Below are positions 1 to 5,608 of a stretch of 5,608 nt of DNA, piece after piece. The stretch's first letter is position 1; each line of letters begins with the position of its first letter. The notes under the pieces were generated by a model, which was not told the DNA's origin, searched no databases, and saw only the letters and a program-made list of their open reading frames with translations. The stretch covers positions 1 to 5,608 of the forward strand of contig RFNL01000279.1 in the NCBI GenBank assembly GCA_009927195.1, in the 5' to 3' direction. A program made the position numbers and the translations under genes. This DNA comes from Betaproteobacteria bacterium. Its GTDB lineage: Bacteria > Pseudomonadota > Gammaproteobacteria > Burkholderiales > Burkholderiaceae_C.

Positions 1-74
1 GCCAAGGCCAGAGAGCGGCCCAAACCCTGGGCCGGTGGCGGCGCGAGTTCCAAGTGCATCGAAGCGGTGCTCAT
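1..74 (-). CDS. tolA: TolA-like cell envelope protein, N-terminal fragment (partial)
   Basis: Only the first 24 codons lie in the window; the rest runs off the left edge. The reading begins MSTASMHLELAPPPAQGLG and continues into RSLAL, a short proline-containing cytoplasmic lead followed by the start of a hydrophobic stretch. This resembles the N-terminus of betaproteobacterial TolA/TonB-type proteins just before their single membrane anchor. TolA links the TolQ-TolR inner-membrane motor to TolB-Pal at the outer membrane. The main support is position: it starts 16 nt after the tolR stop, where tolA follows in the usual tolQ-tolR-tolA-tolB-pal order. The start is the ATG at 72-74; a second in-frame ATG lies five codons later. 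No strong ribosome binding site precedes it, so coupling to tolR is plausible. Too little is visible to exclude another TonB-like protein. Confidence 0.72.
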   Translation of the reverse strand, partial: MSTASMHLELAPPPAQGLGRSLAL

Positions 75-90
75 GGCGCAGCAGGCATCA

Positions 91-522
91 TCAAGGTTGG
101 AGTTGCACCGACAGGCCCACGCGTTGCACCCCTGCACGTTGCAAACTGTCCATGACCTTGACCACGGTTTCGTACTTGATGCCCTTGTCGGCGCTGATCA
201 CCACGGGTGTGTTGGCATTGCCCCCTTGCCATTGCAAAACTTGTTGCGGCAAGGATGACAGGCTGGTAGGCATTTGTGCAGAGGTGCTGCCAGTCGACTT
301 GAGTTCTATTTTTTCTTCGGAATCGATCAGCACTTGAATGACCTGTTCGGGTTGCGCCGAGGCCTTGCCCACGCTGGGCACATCGATCACACTGGGCGCA
401 ATCAGGGGCGCGGTGACCATGAAGATGATGAGCAAGACCAACATCACATCGATGAAGGGCACCATGTTGATGTCGTTGATAGCGCGTCGGCCACGGGCGC
501 TGCGGGGAGCGGCAGAAGGCAT
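91..522 (-). CDS. tolR: TolR, ExbD/TolR-family inner-membrane protein
   Basis: This 143-residue protein has ExbD/TolR architecture. A short basic cytoplasmic N-terminus (PRSARGRRAINDINMVPF) leads into one membrane helix at about residues 22-41, and a periplasmic domain follows to the end. Asp25 at the start of the helix (PFIDVMLVLLIIFMVTAP) corresponds to the conserved aspartate that carries protons in TolR/ExbD. The periplasmic part shows the expected pattern, with VVISADKGIKYETVVKVMDSL near residues 107-127 and a GVQRVGLSV ending. TolR works with TolQ as the proton-driven stator that energises TolA, helping outer-membrane constriction at division. The length is typical of the family. It starts 15 nt after the tolQ stop with a good GGAG site. 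The tolQ-adjacent, tolA-proximal position favours TolR over ExbD. Confidence 0.95.
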   Translation of the reverse strand: MPSAAPRSARGRRAINDINMVPFIDVMLVLLIIFMVTAPLIAPSVIDVPSVGKASAQPEQVIQVLIDSEEKIELKSTGSTSAQMPTSLSSLPQQVLQWQGGNANTPVVISADKGIKYETVVKVMDSLQRAGVQRVGLSVQLQP

Positions 523-530
523 GGTGTTCG

Positions 531-534
531 CTCC
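531..534 (-). promoter_or_regulatory. Ribosome binding site of tolR
   Basis: GGAG on the minus strand lies 8 nt upstream of the tolR ATG (520-522), inside the 15-nt gap after the tolQ stop. The spacing is near-ideal for a Shine-Dalgarno site and supports this start, so tolR can initiate on its own and need not depend only on ribosomes finishing tolQ. Confidence 0.75.
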
Positions 535-537
535 GTC

Positions 538-1230
538 TCAGTGTCCCGAGGTGGACTGGTGGCCCACATTGCGTTGCAAGATGTTGGAGAACTCTTCGAT
601 AAAGGTCTCCAAGCGAATGGCCACGCGCTCAATGTCGCGGCTGAAGCGGTTGTAGGCCAGCACAGCGGGAATTGCTGCAAACAAACCAATGGCGGTGGCC
701 ACCAATGCCTCGGCAATGCCCGGGGCCACTTTGGCCAGGGTTACTTGTTGCATGCTGGCCAAACCGGTGAAGGCGTGCATGATGCCCCACACGGTGCCAA
801 ACAAACCCACATACGGTGAAACCGATCCAACCGAGGCCAGAAATGACAGTTGGGATTCTATGGCGTCCATCTCGCGTTGGTAACTGGCCCGCATGGCCCG
901 ACGCGCACCATCCATCAAAACCGCGCTGTCGCTGATCCGACGCTCGCGCAGTTTTTGGTACTCGCGCATGCCACTGGCAAAGATACGTTCCATGGGCCCT
1001 GCCAATTTGGCGTGGGTGGTGGCGGCAGCGTACAAGTCATTGAGGCTGGTGCCAGACCAAAAATCGCGCTCGAAATTCTCATTCAGTGCCTTGACCTGTT
1101 TGAGTGCAATGACCTTGCGAAAGATGGCCGTCCAACTGGCAACTGACACGCCCATCAGCAGCAGCACCACGGCTTGCACCACCCAACTGGCATTGAGCAG
1201 GAGGTGGATGATTGAAAAATCTTGGTTCAT
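538..1230 (-). CDS. tolQ: TolQ, MotA/TolQ/ExbB proton-channel protein
   Basis: This 230-residue inner-membrane protein has the three-helix TolQ/ExbB layout. Helix 1 spans about residues 17-38, a long cytoplasmic loop follows (39-125), and helices 2 and 3 lie at about 128-155 and 165-192. Family motifs are clear: VGLFGTVWGIMHAF (141-154) and APGIAEALVATAIGLFAAIP (169-188). TolQ forms the pentameric channel around TolR that uses the proton motive force to drive TolA. The start is the ATG at 1228-1230, which overlaps the ybgC stop as ATGA and gives MNQDFSII, a normal TolQ N-terminus and length. The frame stays open upstream to 1317, but that extension lies inside ybgC and reads as non-TolQ sequence. 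No strong ribosome binding site is visible, so translation is probably coupled to ybgC. Confidence 0.96.
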   Translation of the reverse strand: MNQDFSIIHLLLNASWVVQAVVLLLMGVSVASWTAIFRKVIALKQVKALNENFERDFWSGTSLNDLYAAATTHAKLAGPMERIFASGMREYQKLRERRISDSAVLMDGARRAMRASYQREMDAIESQLSFLASVGSVSPYVGLFGTVWGIMHAFTGLASMQQVTLAKVAPGIAEALVATAIGLFAAIPAVLAYNRFSRDIERVAIRLETFIEEFSNILQRNVGHQSTSGH

Positions 1231-1637
1231 GGCAACAAGTCCAAAAGAGTTTTGGGTATTCTCGCAGGGCGCAAGCGGGCGGCATCGACCCAGCCAATTC
1301 GGATGCTTCCCTCGCACAGCAAGCTGGTGGTGGACCCATCTTGCCGCGATGCTTGTTGCACCAGTCTCAAACTGGCCCGCCCTTTTTCCAGCAATTGGGC
1401 GCTGACCCCAATCATGTCATCGAGCCGCGCAGGCAGAAAGTAGTGCAACGATGTGTGGGTGACGACAAACATGCCACCGGTGGTTTCGCGCAAATGTTGT
1501 TGCCCCAGCCCCAAATGGCGCAGCCATTCGGTGCGGGCACGCTCAAAAAACTTCAGGTAGTTGGCATAAAACACAATGCCACCGGCATCGGTGTCTTCCC
1601 AGTAAATGCGAATGGGATGCACAAACACATCAGCCAT
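1227..1637 (-). CDS. ybgC: YbgC-family acyl-CoA thioesterase (Tol-Pal associated)
   Basis: This 136-residue single-domain hot-dog-fold thioesterase fits the YbgC/4-hydroxybenzoyl-CoA thioesterase family in length and motif. The signature occupies residues 11-40: the segment YWEDTDAGGIVFYANYLKFF followed by ERARTEWLR. Asp17 is in the position of the catalytic aspartate of the family. YbgC is a cytoplasmic acyl-CoA thioesterase whose gene commonly heads the tol-pal cluster; a link to phospholipid metabolism has been proposed, but its exact substrate here cannot be read from sequence. The start ATG (1635-1637) overlaps the end of the aminotransferase gene by 8 nt (ATGGCTGA), and its stop overlaps the tolQ start by 4 nt. 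These overlaps suggest coupled translation from the aminotransferase into tolQ. Confidence 0.94.
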   Translation of the reverse strand: MADVFVHPIRIYWEDTDAGGIVFYANYLKFFERARTEWLRHLGLGQQHLRETTGGMFVVTHTSLHYFLPARLDDMIGVSAQLLEKGRASLRLVQQASRQDGSTTSLLCEGSIRIGWVDAARLRPARIPKTLLDLLP

Positions 1638-2819
1638 GGTTCACCCATTGGCGCAAACGCGCGGTGGCCTGTTGCAATTGCGCCAGGCTGCTAGCGGTGG
1701 ACAAGCGCACGTGTTGTTCGGTCTGGTTGTGGCCAAAGTCACGCCCCGGTGTCATGGCCACATGCGCATGCTGCATGGCCGCCAAGCAAAAATCCCAGCT
1801 GTTGGCCAAACCCATTCGGTCGCAAATGGCGCCCACATGGGCCCAGGCATAAAAAGCGCCGTCAGGCATCAGCGATATTTGCATGCCCAGCTGCTTGAGG
1901 GCTGGCACCACCCAGTCTCTGCGTGCTTGAAACTCTGTGCGTCGTTGTTCGTAAATGGCCAGGTTATCGGGTTCAAAACAAGCCAAGGCAGCGCGTTGGG
2001 CAATGGCATTGGGGCAAATGAACAGGTGCTGGGCCAGCGACTCGATCACGGGCACCAGTGCGGGCGGTGCCACCAGCCAGCCCAGCCGCCAGCCAGTCAT
2101 GTGAAAGTATTTGGAGAAGCTGTTGATGCTCAGCACATGCTCTCCCAAGCGCAAGGCGCTTTGCCCATAGATGGCATCGTAGGACAAGCCCAGATAGATT
2201 TCGTCGACCAGGGTGACACCGCCACGCGATTGCACGAAATCGTCTATCTCGCGCAAGGTGTCGGGGTGGATCGAGGTGCCCGTGGGGTTGGAGGGGCTGG
2301 CCAGCAGCACGCCTTGGGTGTGGCAGCCCCAAGCCTGACGGACCTGTTCGACATCCATTTGATATCGCTGTGCGGCATGGGTGGGCAGCAGCACCGCACG
2401 CCCACCGGCGGCTTGAACAAATTGACGGTTGCAGGGGTAGCTGGGGTCTGGCAGCAAGACCTCGTCGCCTTCGTCGACCAAGGCCAGGCAGGCCAAGTGC
2501 AGGCGGCTGAGGCGCCGGCGGTGACCACGATGCGGCCCGGGTCGATGTTCAGGCCCCAGCGCTGCTTGTACCAGTGGCTGATGCGTTCACGCAGCGCAGG
2601 CAGACCCAAGGCGTGGCTGTATTGGGTGTGGCCGTCGCGGATGGCTTTTTCGGCTGCGGCTTGCACACCTGGAGGTGCCGTGAAGTCGGGTTCGCCAATG
2701 TTGAGCGCAATCATGGGTCGGTCGGTATGGGCAAATTGCTGCGCCCAATGCGCTGCGGTTTTGCCCATCTCCATGACGTAAAAAGGTTCGATGCGTTGCG
2801 CGCGCTGAGACAGTTTCAT
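1630..2819 (-). pseudogene. PLP-dependent class I aminotransferase, frameshifted
   Basis: Two overlapping frames together encode a fold-type I (AspC/COG0436-like) aminotransferase. The first starts at the ATG at 2817-2819 (MKLSQRAQRIEPFYVMEMGK) and matches the family through NIGEPDF, GLPALRERI and GRIVVTAGASAA. It then becomes unrelated sequence and stops at 2244. Homology resumes in the other frame with HLACLALVDEGDEVLLPDPS and runs to the stop at 1630. Restoring one base at 2502-2503 joins them as AGASAALHLAC in a 396-residue protein of normal length. In that reconstruction the key residues are present: SNPTG (Asn178), VDEIYLG (Asp206, Tyr209), SFSKYF with PLP lysine Lys237, TGWRLGW, and a carboxylate-binding Arg372 in HVRLST. 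The amino-acid substrate is not predictable. Intact residues on both sides point to a recent mutation or a sequencing error. It starts 26 nt after nusB with no clear ribosome binding site. Confidence 0.9.
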
Positions 2820-2845
2820 TCGGACAACAGCGAAATCGGCAGGGA

Positions 2846-3367
2846 CTAGGCGCGGGCCAAACCGGCATCGCGGTCGGCTTGAACCTCTAGAGGGCGCAAT
2901 TGGGAGGCCAATCCGTTGAGCACCGCATTGATGTATTTGTGGCCATCGGTACCACCAAACTCCTTGGCGAGTTCAACGCACTCATTGATGACCACGCGCC
3001 AGGGTACATCTCCACAATGTTGCAACTCGTAGGTGCCAATCCACATGATGGCATGCTCAATGGGCGATATGTCTGGCATGCGCCGGTCCAAAAAGGGGGT
3101 GATCAGTGCGTCCAAGCTGACGCTTTGGGCCGCGCAACCTTCCAGCAAGACCTGATAGTGGACGGGGTCTGCTTTGTGAAAGCCAGCCAACTCATGGGTG
3201 AATGCGTCCACCGCGGCCACATCATTGCCGCCCACTTGAACCTGGTAGAGGGCTTGCAAAGCAAATTCGCGCGATCTGCTGCGCGGTGTTTTGCTACCGG
3301 CTTTGCGGGCGCCGGTTTGGGTCAAGCCGGTGCGGGATTGCCGTGGCGGGCGGGCCGAGGTGCTCAA
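2846..3367 (-). CDS. nusB: NusB transcription antitermination factor
   Basis: NusB is an all-helical RNA-binding protein that pairs with NusE (ribosomal protein S10) on boxA RNA to promote antitermination, mainly of rRNA operons. This 173-residue protein shows the NusB core at about residues 30-158: RSRSREFALQALYQ (30-42) at the first helix, DISPIEHAIMWIGTYEL (99-115), and the hallmark VINECVELAKEFGGTDGHKY plus INAVLNGLA (126-154). About 29 basic, disordered-looking residues precede the core, more than in E. coli NusB. The start is a TTG (3365-3367) overlapping the ribH stop as TTGA; a GGAG site 8 nt upstream supports it, and no in-frame ATG lies nearby. Pairing of nusB with ribH is a widespread bacterial arrangement. 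Confidence 0.96.
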   Translation of the reverse strand: MSTSARPPRQSRTGLTQTGARKAGSKTPRSRSREFALQALYQVQVGGNDVAAVDAFTHELAGFHKADPVHYQVLLEGCAAQSVSLDALITPFLDRRMPDISPIEHAIMWIGTYELQHCGDVPWRVVINECVELAKEFGGTDGHKYINAVLNGLASQLRPLEVQADRDAGLARA

Positions 3368-3825
3368 CGCAGGCGCTCCAGCAGCAAAGCCATTTCGACG
3401 GCCACTCGGGCTGCATCGCGCCCCTTGTCGGTTTGTCGCGCCACGGCTTGTGCCATGTTTTCGGTGGTCAGGATCGCATTGGCGATGGGCAAATGGTGGT
3501 CCAAGGCCACCCGACTGACACCAGCACCTGATTCGTTGGCGACCAGTTCAAAGTGGTAGGTTTCGCCGCGCACTATGCAACCCAAAGCGATCAAGGCATC
3601 AAAGCTTTGGCGCTGGGCCATGGCCTGCAAGGCCAAGGGTATTTCCAAAGCGCCTGGCACCTGAATGGTTTCCACCTGGTCGGGCTCGATGTGCATGGCG
3701 CGCAACTCGCTCAGGCAAGCCAGATGCAGAGCATTGGTGATGTCGGCATTGAACCGCGCTTGCACAATGCCAATGCGCAAGCCAGCGCCATTCAAGTCGG
3801 TTTGGTTGTTGAGTGGGGTGAACAT
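3364..3825 (-). CDS. ribH: 6,7-dimethyl-8-ribityllumazine synthase (RibH)
   Basis: RibH condenses 5-amino-6-ribitylaminouracil with 3,4-dihydroxy-2-butanone 4-phosphate to form 6,7-dimethyl-8-ribityllumazine, the penultimate step of riboflavin synthesis. The 153-residue length is typical. Visible motifs are IGIVQARFN (18-26, with the aromatic substrate-stacking Phe25), VPGALEIPLAL (57-67), GCIVRGETYHFELVANES (82-99, with His91 at the position of the active-site histidine), LPIANAILTTEN (112-123), and the C-terminal DKGRDAARVAVEMA (133-146). Many family members form 60-mer or decameric shells, but assembly cannot be judged here. The gene starts 20 nt after ribBA with a strong AGGAG site and overlaps nusB by 4 nt at its end. 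Its position next to ribBA and ribE matches its metabolic role. Confidence 0.97.
   Translation of the reverse strand: MFTPLNNQTDLNGAGLRIGIVQARFNADITNALHLACLSELRAMHIEPDQVETIQVPGALEIPLALQAMAQRQSFDALIALGCIVRGETYHFELVANESGAGVSRVALDHHLPIANAILTTENMAQAVARQTDKGRDAARVAVEMALLLERLR
3376..3379 (-). promoter_or_regulatory. Ribosome binding site deciding the nusB TTG start
   Basis: GGAG on the minus strand lies inside the last codons of ribH, 8 nt upstream of the TTG at 3365-3367. It supports that unusual start codon: the nusB frame has no ATG just upstream or before the conserved core. Confidence 0.65.
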
Positions 3826-3830
3826 GGCCG

Positions 3831-3835
3831 CTCCT
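3831..3835 (-). promoter_or_regulatory. Ribosome binding site of ribH
   Basis: AGGAG on the minus strand lies 5 nt upstream of the ribH ATG (3823-3825), within the 20-nt gap after ribBA. It is the strongest Shine-Dalgarno match I noticed in the window, fitting the large amount of RibH subunit that multimeric lumazine synthase needs (the last point is inference). Confidence 0.75.
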
Positions 3836-3845
3836 GGGGTGCTGT

Positions 3846-4976
3846 TCAGGCGCTGTCACCGGGGGCGAGGTAGCCGGTGATTTCCAGGCCGTAACCTGCC
3901 ATGCTAGGCATGCGCCGCGGGGTGCCCATCAAACGCATGCGATGCACACCACATTCGCGCAAAATTTGTGCGCCCACTCCATAAGAGCGAAGGTCCATCC
4001 GATCACGTTCGGGTCCATGGGCAGGCCGTGCAGTGCCGTCAAATTGGGCCAGCAATTGCGCTGACGTCTCGCCGCAGTTGAGCAAGACCACCACGCCGCA
4101 TTGGGCTTGGTCGATGTGTTGCAAGGCCGCATCCAGGCTCCAGGAGTGCATGGCGCGGCCGACTTCGAGCGCATCGAACACCGACATGGGTTCGTGCACC
4201 CGCGCCAGCACGGGTGTGTGGGCATCCCATTGACCGCGCACCAAGGCCAAATGGACATCCCCGGTGGCGGTTTCTTGGAACGCATGGGCCTGGAACAAGC
4301 CGTGGCTGGTTTGCAAGGGTCGACTGCCCACCTTGGTGACCAAGGTTTCGGTTCGGCTGCGGTGCTCAATCAAGTCGGCAATGGTGCCGATTTTCAAGCC
4401 ATGCTCGGCCGCAAAAAGTTGCAGATCGGGCAAACGGGCCATGGTGCCATCGTCTTTCATGATTTCGCAGATGACACTGCTGGGGCTGCATCCGGCCATA
4501 CGGGCGAGATCACAGCCTGCTTCGGTGTGGCCTGCGCGCATGAGCACGCCGCCATCGACCGCTTGCAGGGGAAACACATGACCGGGTTGCACCAGGTCTT
4601 GGGCTTGGCTGTTGGGCGAAACGGCCACTTGGATGGTGCGCGCCCGATCGGCCGCAGAAATGCCGGTGGATACCCCTTGGGCAGCTTCAATGGACACGGT
4701 GAAGGCCGTTCCGTGCGAAGTGCCGTTGCGCAGGGTCATTGGTGGCAGACCGAGGTATTGGCAGCGCTCGCGCGTCAGGGTCAGGCAAATCAGGCCACGC
4801 CCAAAACGGGCCATGAAATTGATGGCCTCGGGGCTCACATGGTCGGCAGCCAGCACCAGGTCGCCTTCGTTTTCACGGTCTTCTTCGTCAACCAAAATGA
4901 CCATGCGCCCGGCGCGCAACTCGGCAACGATGTCTTCAACTGGGGACACAGGGGTGGGTTTCAAAGCGGCATTCAT
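3846..4976 (-). CDS. ribBA: DHBP synthase fused to degenerate GTP cyclohydrolase II domain (RibBA/RibBX type)
   Basis: The N-terminal half (about residues 12-205) is a complete 3,4-dihydroxy-2-butanone 4-phosphate synthase, which converts ribulose 5-phosphate to DHBP and formate. Its motifs are VDEEDRENEGDLVLAA (29-44), the metal- and substrate-binding acidic loop; TSHGTAFTVSIEA (86-98); AGHTEAGCDLARMAG (148-162, with His150); and VICEIMKDDG (168-177). The C-terminal half (about 210-370) has the GTP cyclohydrolase II scaffold, including SYGVGAQILRECGV (331-344) and a GYGLEI ending. However, the zinc-binding cysteine motif is replaced by HEPMSVFDALEVGRAM (261-276), and the EGRGIG loop is replaced by a stretch starting LLNCGETS. 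This half is therefore probably not a working cyclohydrolase, as in the RibBX variants described in Proteobacteria. The start ATG (4974-4976) overlaps the ribE stop by 4 nt. Confidence 0.94.
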   Translation of the reverse strand: MNAALKPTPVSPVEDIVAELRAGRMVILVDEEDRENEGDLVLAADHVSPEAINFMARFGRGLICLTLTRERCQYLGLPPMTLRNGTSHGTAFTVSIEAAQGVSTGISAADRARTIQVAVSPNSQAQDLVQPGHVFPLQAVDGGVLMRAGHTEAGCDLARMAGCSPSSVICEIMKDDGTMARLPDLQLFAAEHGLKIGTIADLIEHRSRTETLVTKVGSRPLQTSHGLFQAHAFQETATGDVHLALVRGQWDAHTPVLARVHEPMSVFDALEVGRAMHSWSLDAALQHIDQAQCGVVVLLNCGETSAQLLAQFDGTARPAHGPERDRMDLRSYGVGAQILRECGVHRMRLMGTPRRMPSMAGYGLEITGYLAPGDSA

Positions 4977-5608
4977 GGGTGAGGCAGGGCCAAACTGGCA
5001 TCGGCGCGCAACATGCGCTCGACGTAGCGGGCAATCAAATCGACTTCAAGGTTGACCGAACTGCCGGTTTGGAGTCGGTGCAAGGCGGTGTTTTGAATGG
5101 TGTGGGGGATCAGGTTGATGCTGATCACGCAGCCATCGCTGCGGTCTTCGGCGCTATTGACGGTCAGGCTCACCCCATTGACGGTGATAGAGCCTTTGTA
5201 GGCCAGGTATTTGCTCAATTCTGTTGGGGCCAGCACCCGCAAGACCCAGCTTTCACCCACAGGTTCGAATTGCACCACGCGGCCCAAACCATCCACATGG
5301 CCCGATACCAGATGGCCGCCCAGGCGGTCATTGGCGCGCAGGGCTTTTTCAAGGTTGACTTCACCCAAGTTGGTCAAGCCACTGGTCTTGTCCAGGGACT
5401 CGGCCGAAATGTCAATGCAAAACTGGTTTTGGGGGGCTTGGATGTCTGTCACGGTCATGCAAGCGCCGTTGATCGCGATGCTGTCGCCCAGACCCACATC
5501 GGCCAAATACCCTGCGGGCGCAGACAGGGTCAGGCGCTTGCCGTGTTGTAAAGAGCGACCCAGGTCGTGGACTTCGACGATGCGACCCACGCCGGTGATG
5601 ATTCCGGT
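4973..5608 (-). CDS. ribE: Riboflavin synthase alpha chain (5' end cut by window edge)
   Basis: Riboflavin synthase dismutates two 6,7-dimethyl-8-ribityllumazine molecules into riboflavin and 5-amino-6-ribitylaminouracil. The protein shows two tandem lumazine-binding repeats. The first has INGACMTVTD, DISAESLDKTSG, and GGHLVSGHVDG at the junction; the second has GSITVNGVSLTVN followed by NLIPHTIQNTAL. At the right edge the frame reads TGIITGVGRI, the conserved family N-terminus after Met-Phe, so only about two codons are missing and the full length would be about 213 residues, normal for the family. The in-frame GTG at 5588-5590 codes for Val9 of this motif and is not the start. The symbol is ribE in most proteobacterial naming and ribC in older E. 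coli naming. It overlaps ribBA by 4 nt. Confidence 0.96.
   Translation of the reverse strand, partial: TGIITGVGRIVEVHDLGRSLQHGKRLTLSAPAGYLADVGLGDSIAINGACMTVTDIQAPQNQFCIDISAESLDKTSGLTNLGEVNLEKALRANDRLGGHLVSGHVDGLGRVVQFEPVGESWVLRVLAPTELSKYLAYKGSITVNGVSLTVNSAEDRSDGCVISINLIPHTIQNTALHRLQTGSSVNLEVDLIARYVERMLRADASLALPHP

Noticed and set aside
274..819. Open frame of 181 codons on the plus strand
   Set aside because: It is antisense to tolR and tolQ, His- and Gly-rich with no recognisable domain, and the opposite strand encodes well-supported membrane proteins.
1231..1317. N-terminal extension of TolQ to an upstream start
   Set aside because: The extra 29 residues lie inside ybgC coding sequence and do not resemble TolQ. 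The ATG at 1228-1230 gives the normal 230-residue protein and a classic ATGA overlap.
2495..2510. Programmed -1 ribosomal frameshift in the aminotransferase
   Set aside because: The shift site (GCC GCC TGC) is not a canonical slippery heptamer, I saw no evident stimulatory structure, and I know of no programmed shifting in this family. A one-base deletion or sequencing error is simpler.
1606..2781. Long open frame of 391 codons on the plus strand
   Set aside because: It lies antisense to the aminotransferase and the ybgC start, has no recognisable domain, and is rich in Gln, His and Gly as expected from the complement of GC-rich coding sequence. The minus-strand frames carry clear family motifs.
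2820..2845. Promoter or terminator in the gap between nusB and the aminotransferase
   Set aside because: At 26 nt this is the largest gap in the window, but it shows no inverted repeat with a T-run and no convincing -35/-10 pair.
4101..4982. Open frame of 293 codons on the plus strand
   Set aside because: It is antisense to ribBA, shows no motif, and its codon pattern fits a complement shadow.
5588..5590. GTG as the start of riboflavin synthase
   Set aside because: The frame continues upstream to the window edge as TGIITGV, the conserved N-terminus of riboflavin synthase, so the true start lies just outside the window.

Overview
The window is a single, densely packed, unidirectional block of bacterial housekeeping genes, all read on the minus strand (from high to low coordinates). 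The fairly high GC content (by eye, not computed), the ribE-ribBA-ribH-nusB order and the YbgC/TolQ/TolR protein types suggest a betaproteobacterium of the order Burkholderiales, probably Comamonadaceae-like. That placement rests on sequence impression, not on a search.

In transcription order the block holds: riboflavin synthase ribE (runs off the right edge, missing about two N-terminal codons); a ribBA-type gene whose DHBP-synthase half looks intact but whose GTP cyclohydrolase II half has lost its zinc and catalytic motifs; lumazine synthase ribH; the antitermination factor nusB; a PLP-dependent class I aminotransferase broken by an apparent one-base deletion near 2502-2503; the acyl-CoA thioesterase ybgC; tolQ; tolR; and the first 24 codons of a probable tolA cut by the left edge.

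Spacing is very tight. There are 4-nt overlaps at ribE/ribBA, ribH/nusB and ybgC/tolQ, an 8-nt overlap at aminotransferase/ybgC, and gaps of 15 to 26 nt elsewhere. No intergenic stretch is long enough for an obvious promoter, terminator or riboswitch, so the whole block may be one transcript with translational coupling, entered from a promoter to the right of the window.

The genes form two functional groups. RibBA supplies 3,4-dihydroxy-2-butanone 4-phosphate, RibH condenses it with the pyrimidine precursor to lumazine, and RibE dismutates lumazine to riboflavin. NusB serves rRNA antitermination. YbgC, TolQ, TolR and TolA belong to the Tol-Pal cell-envelope system. I saw no mobile element, CRISPR array, RNA gene or phage gene, and no novel multi-gene system. 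The points most worth checking are the aminotransferase frameshift and the degenerate RibA-like domain.
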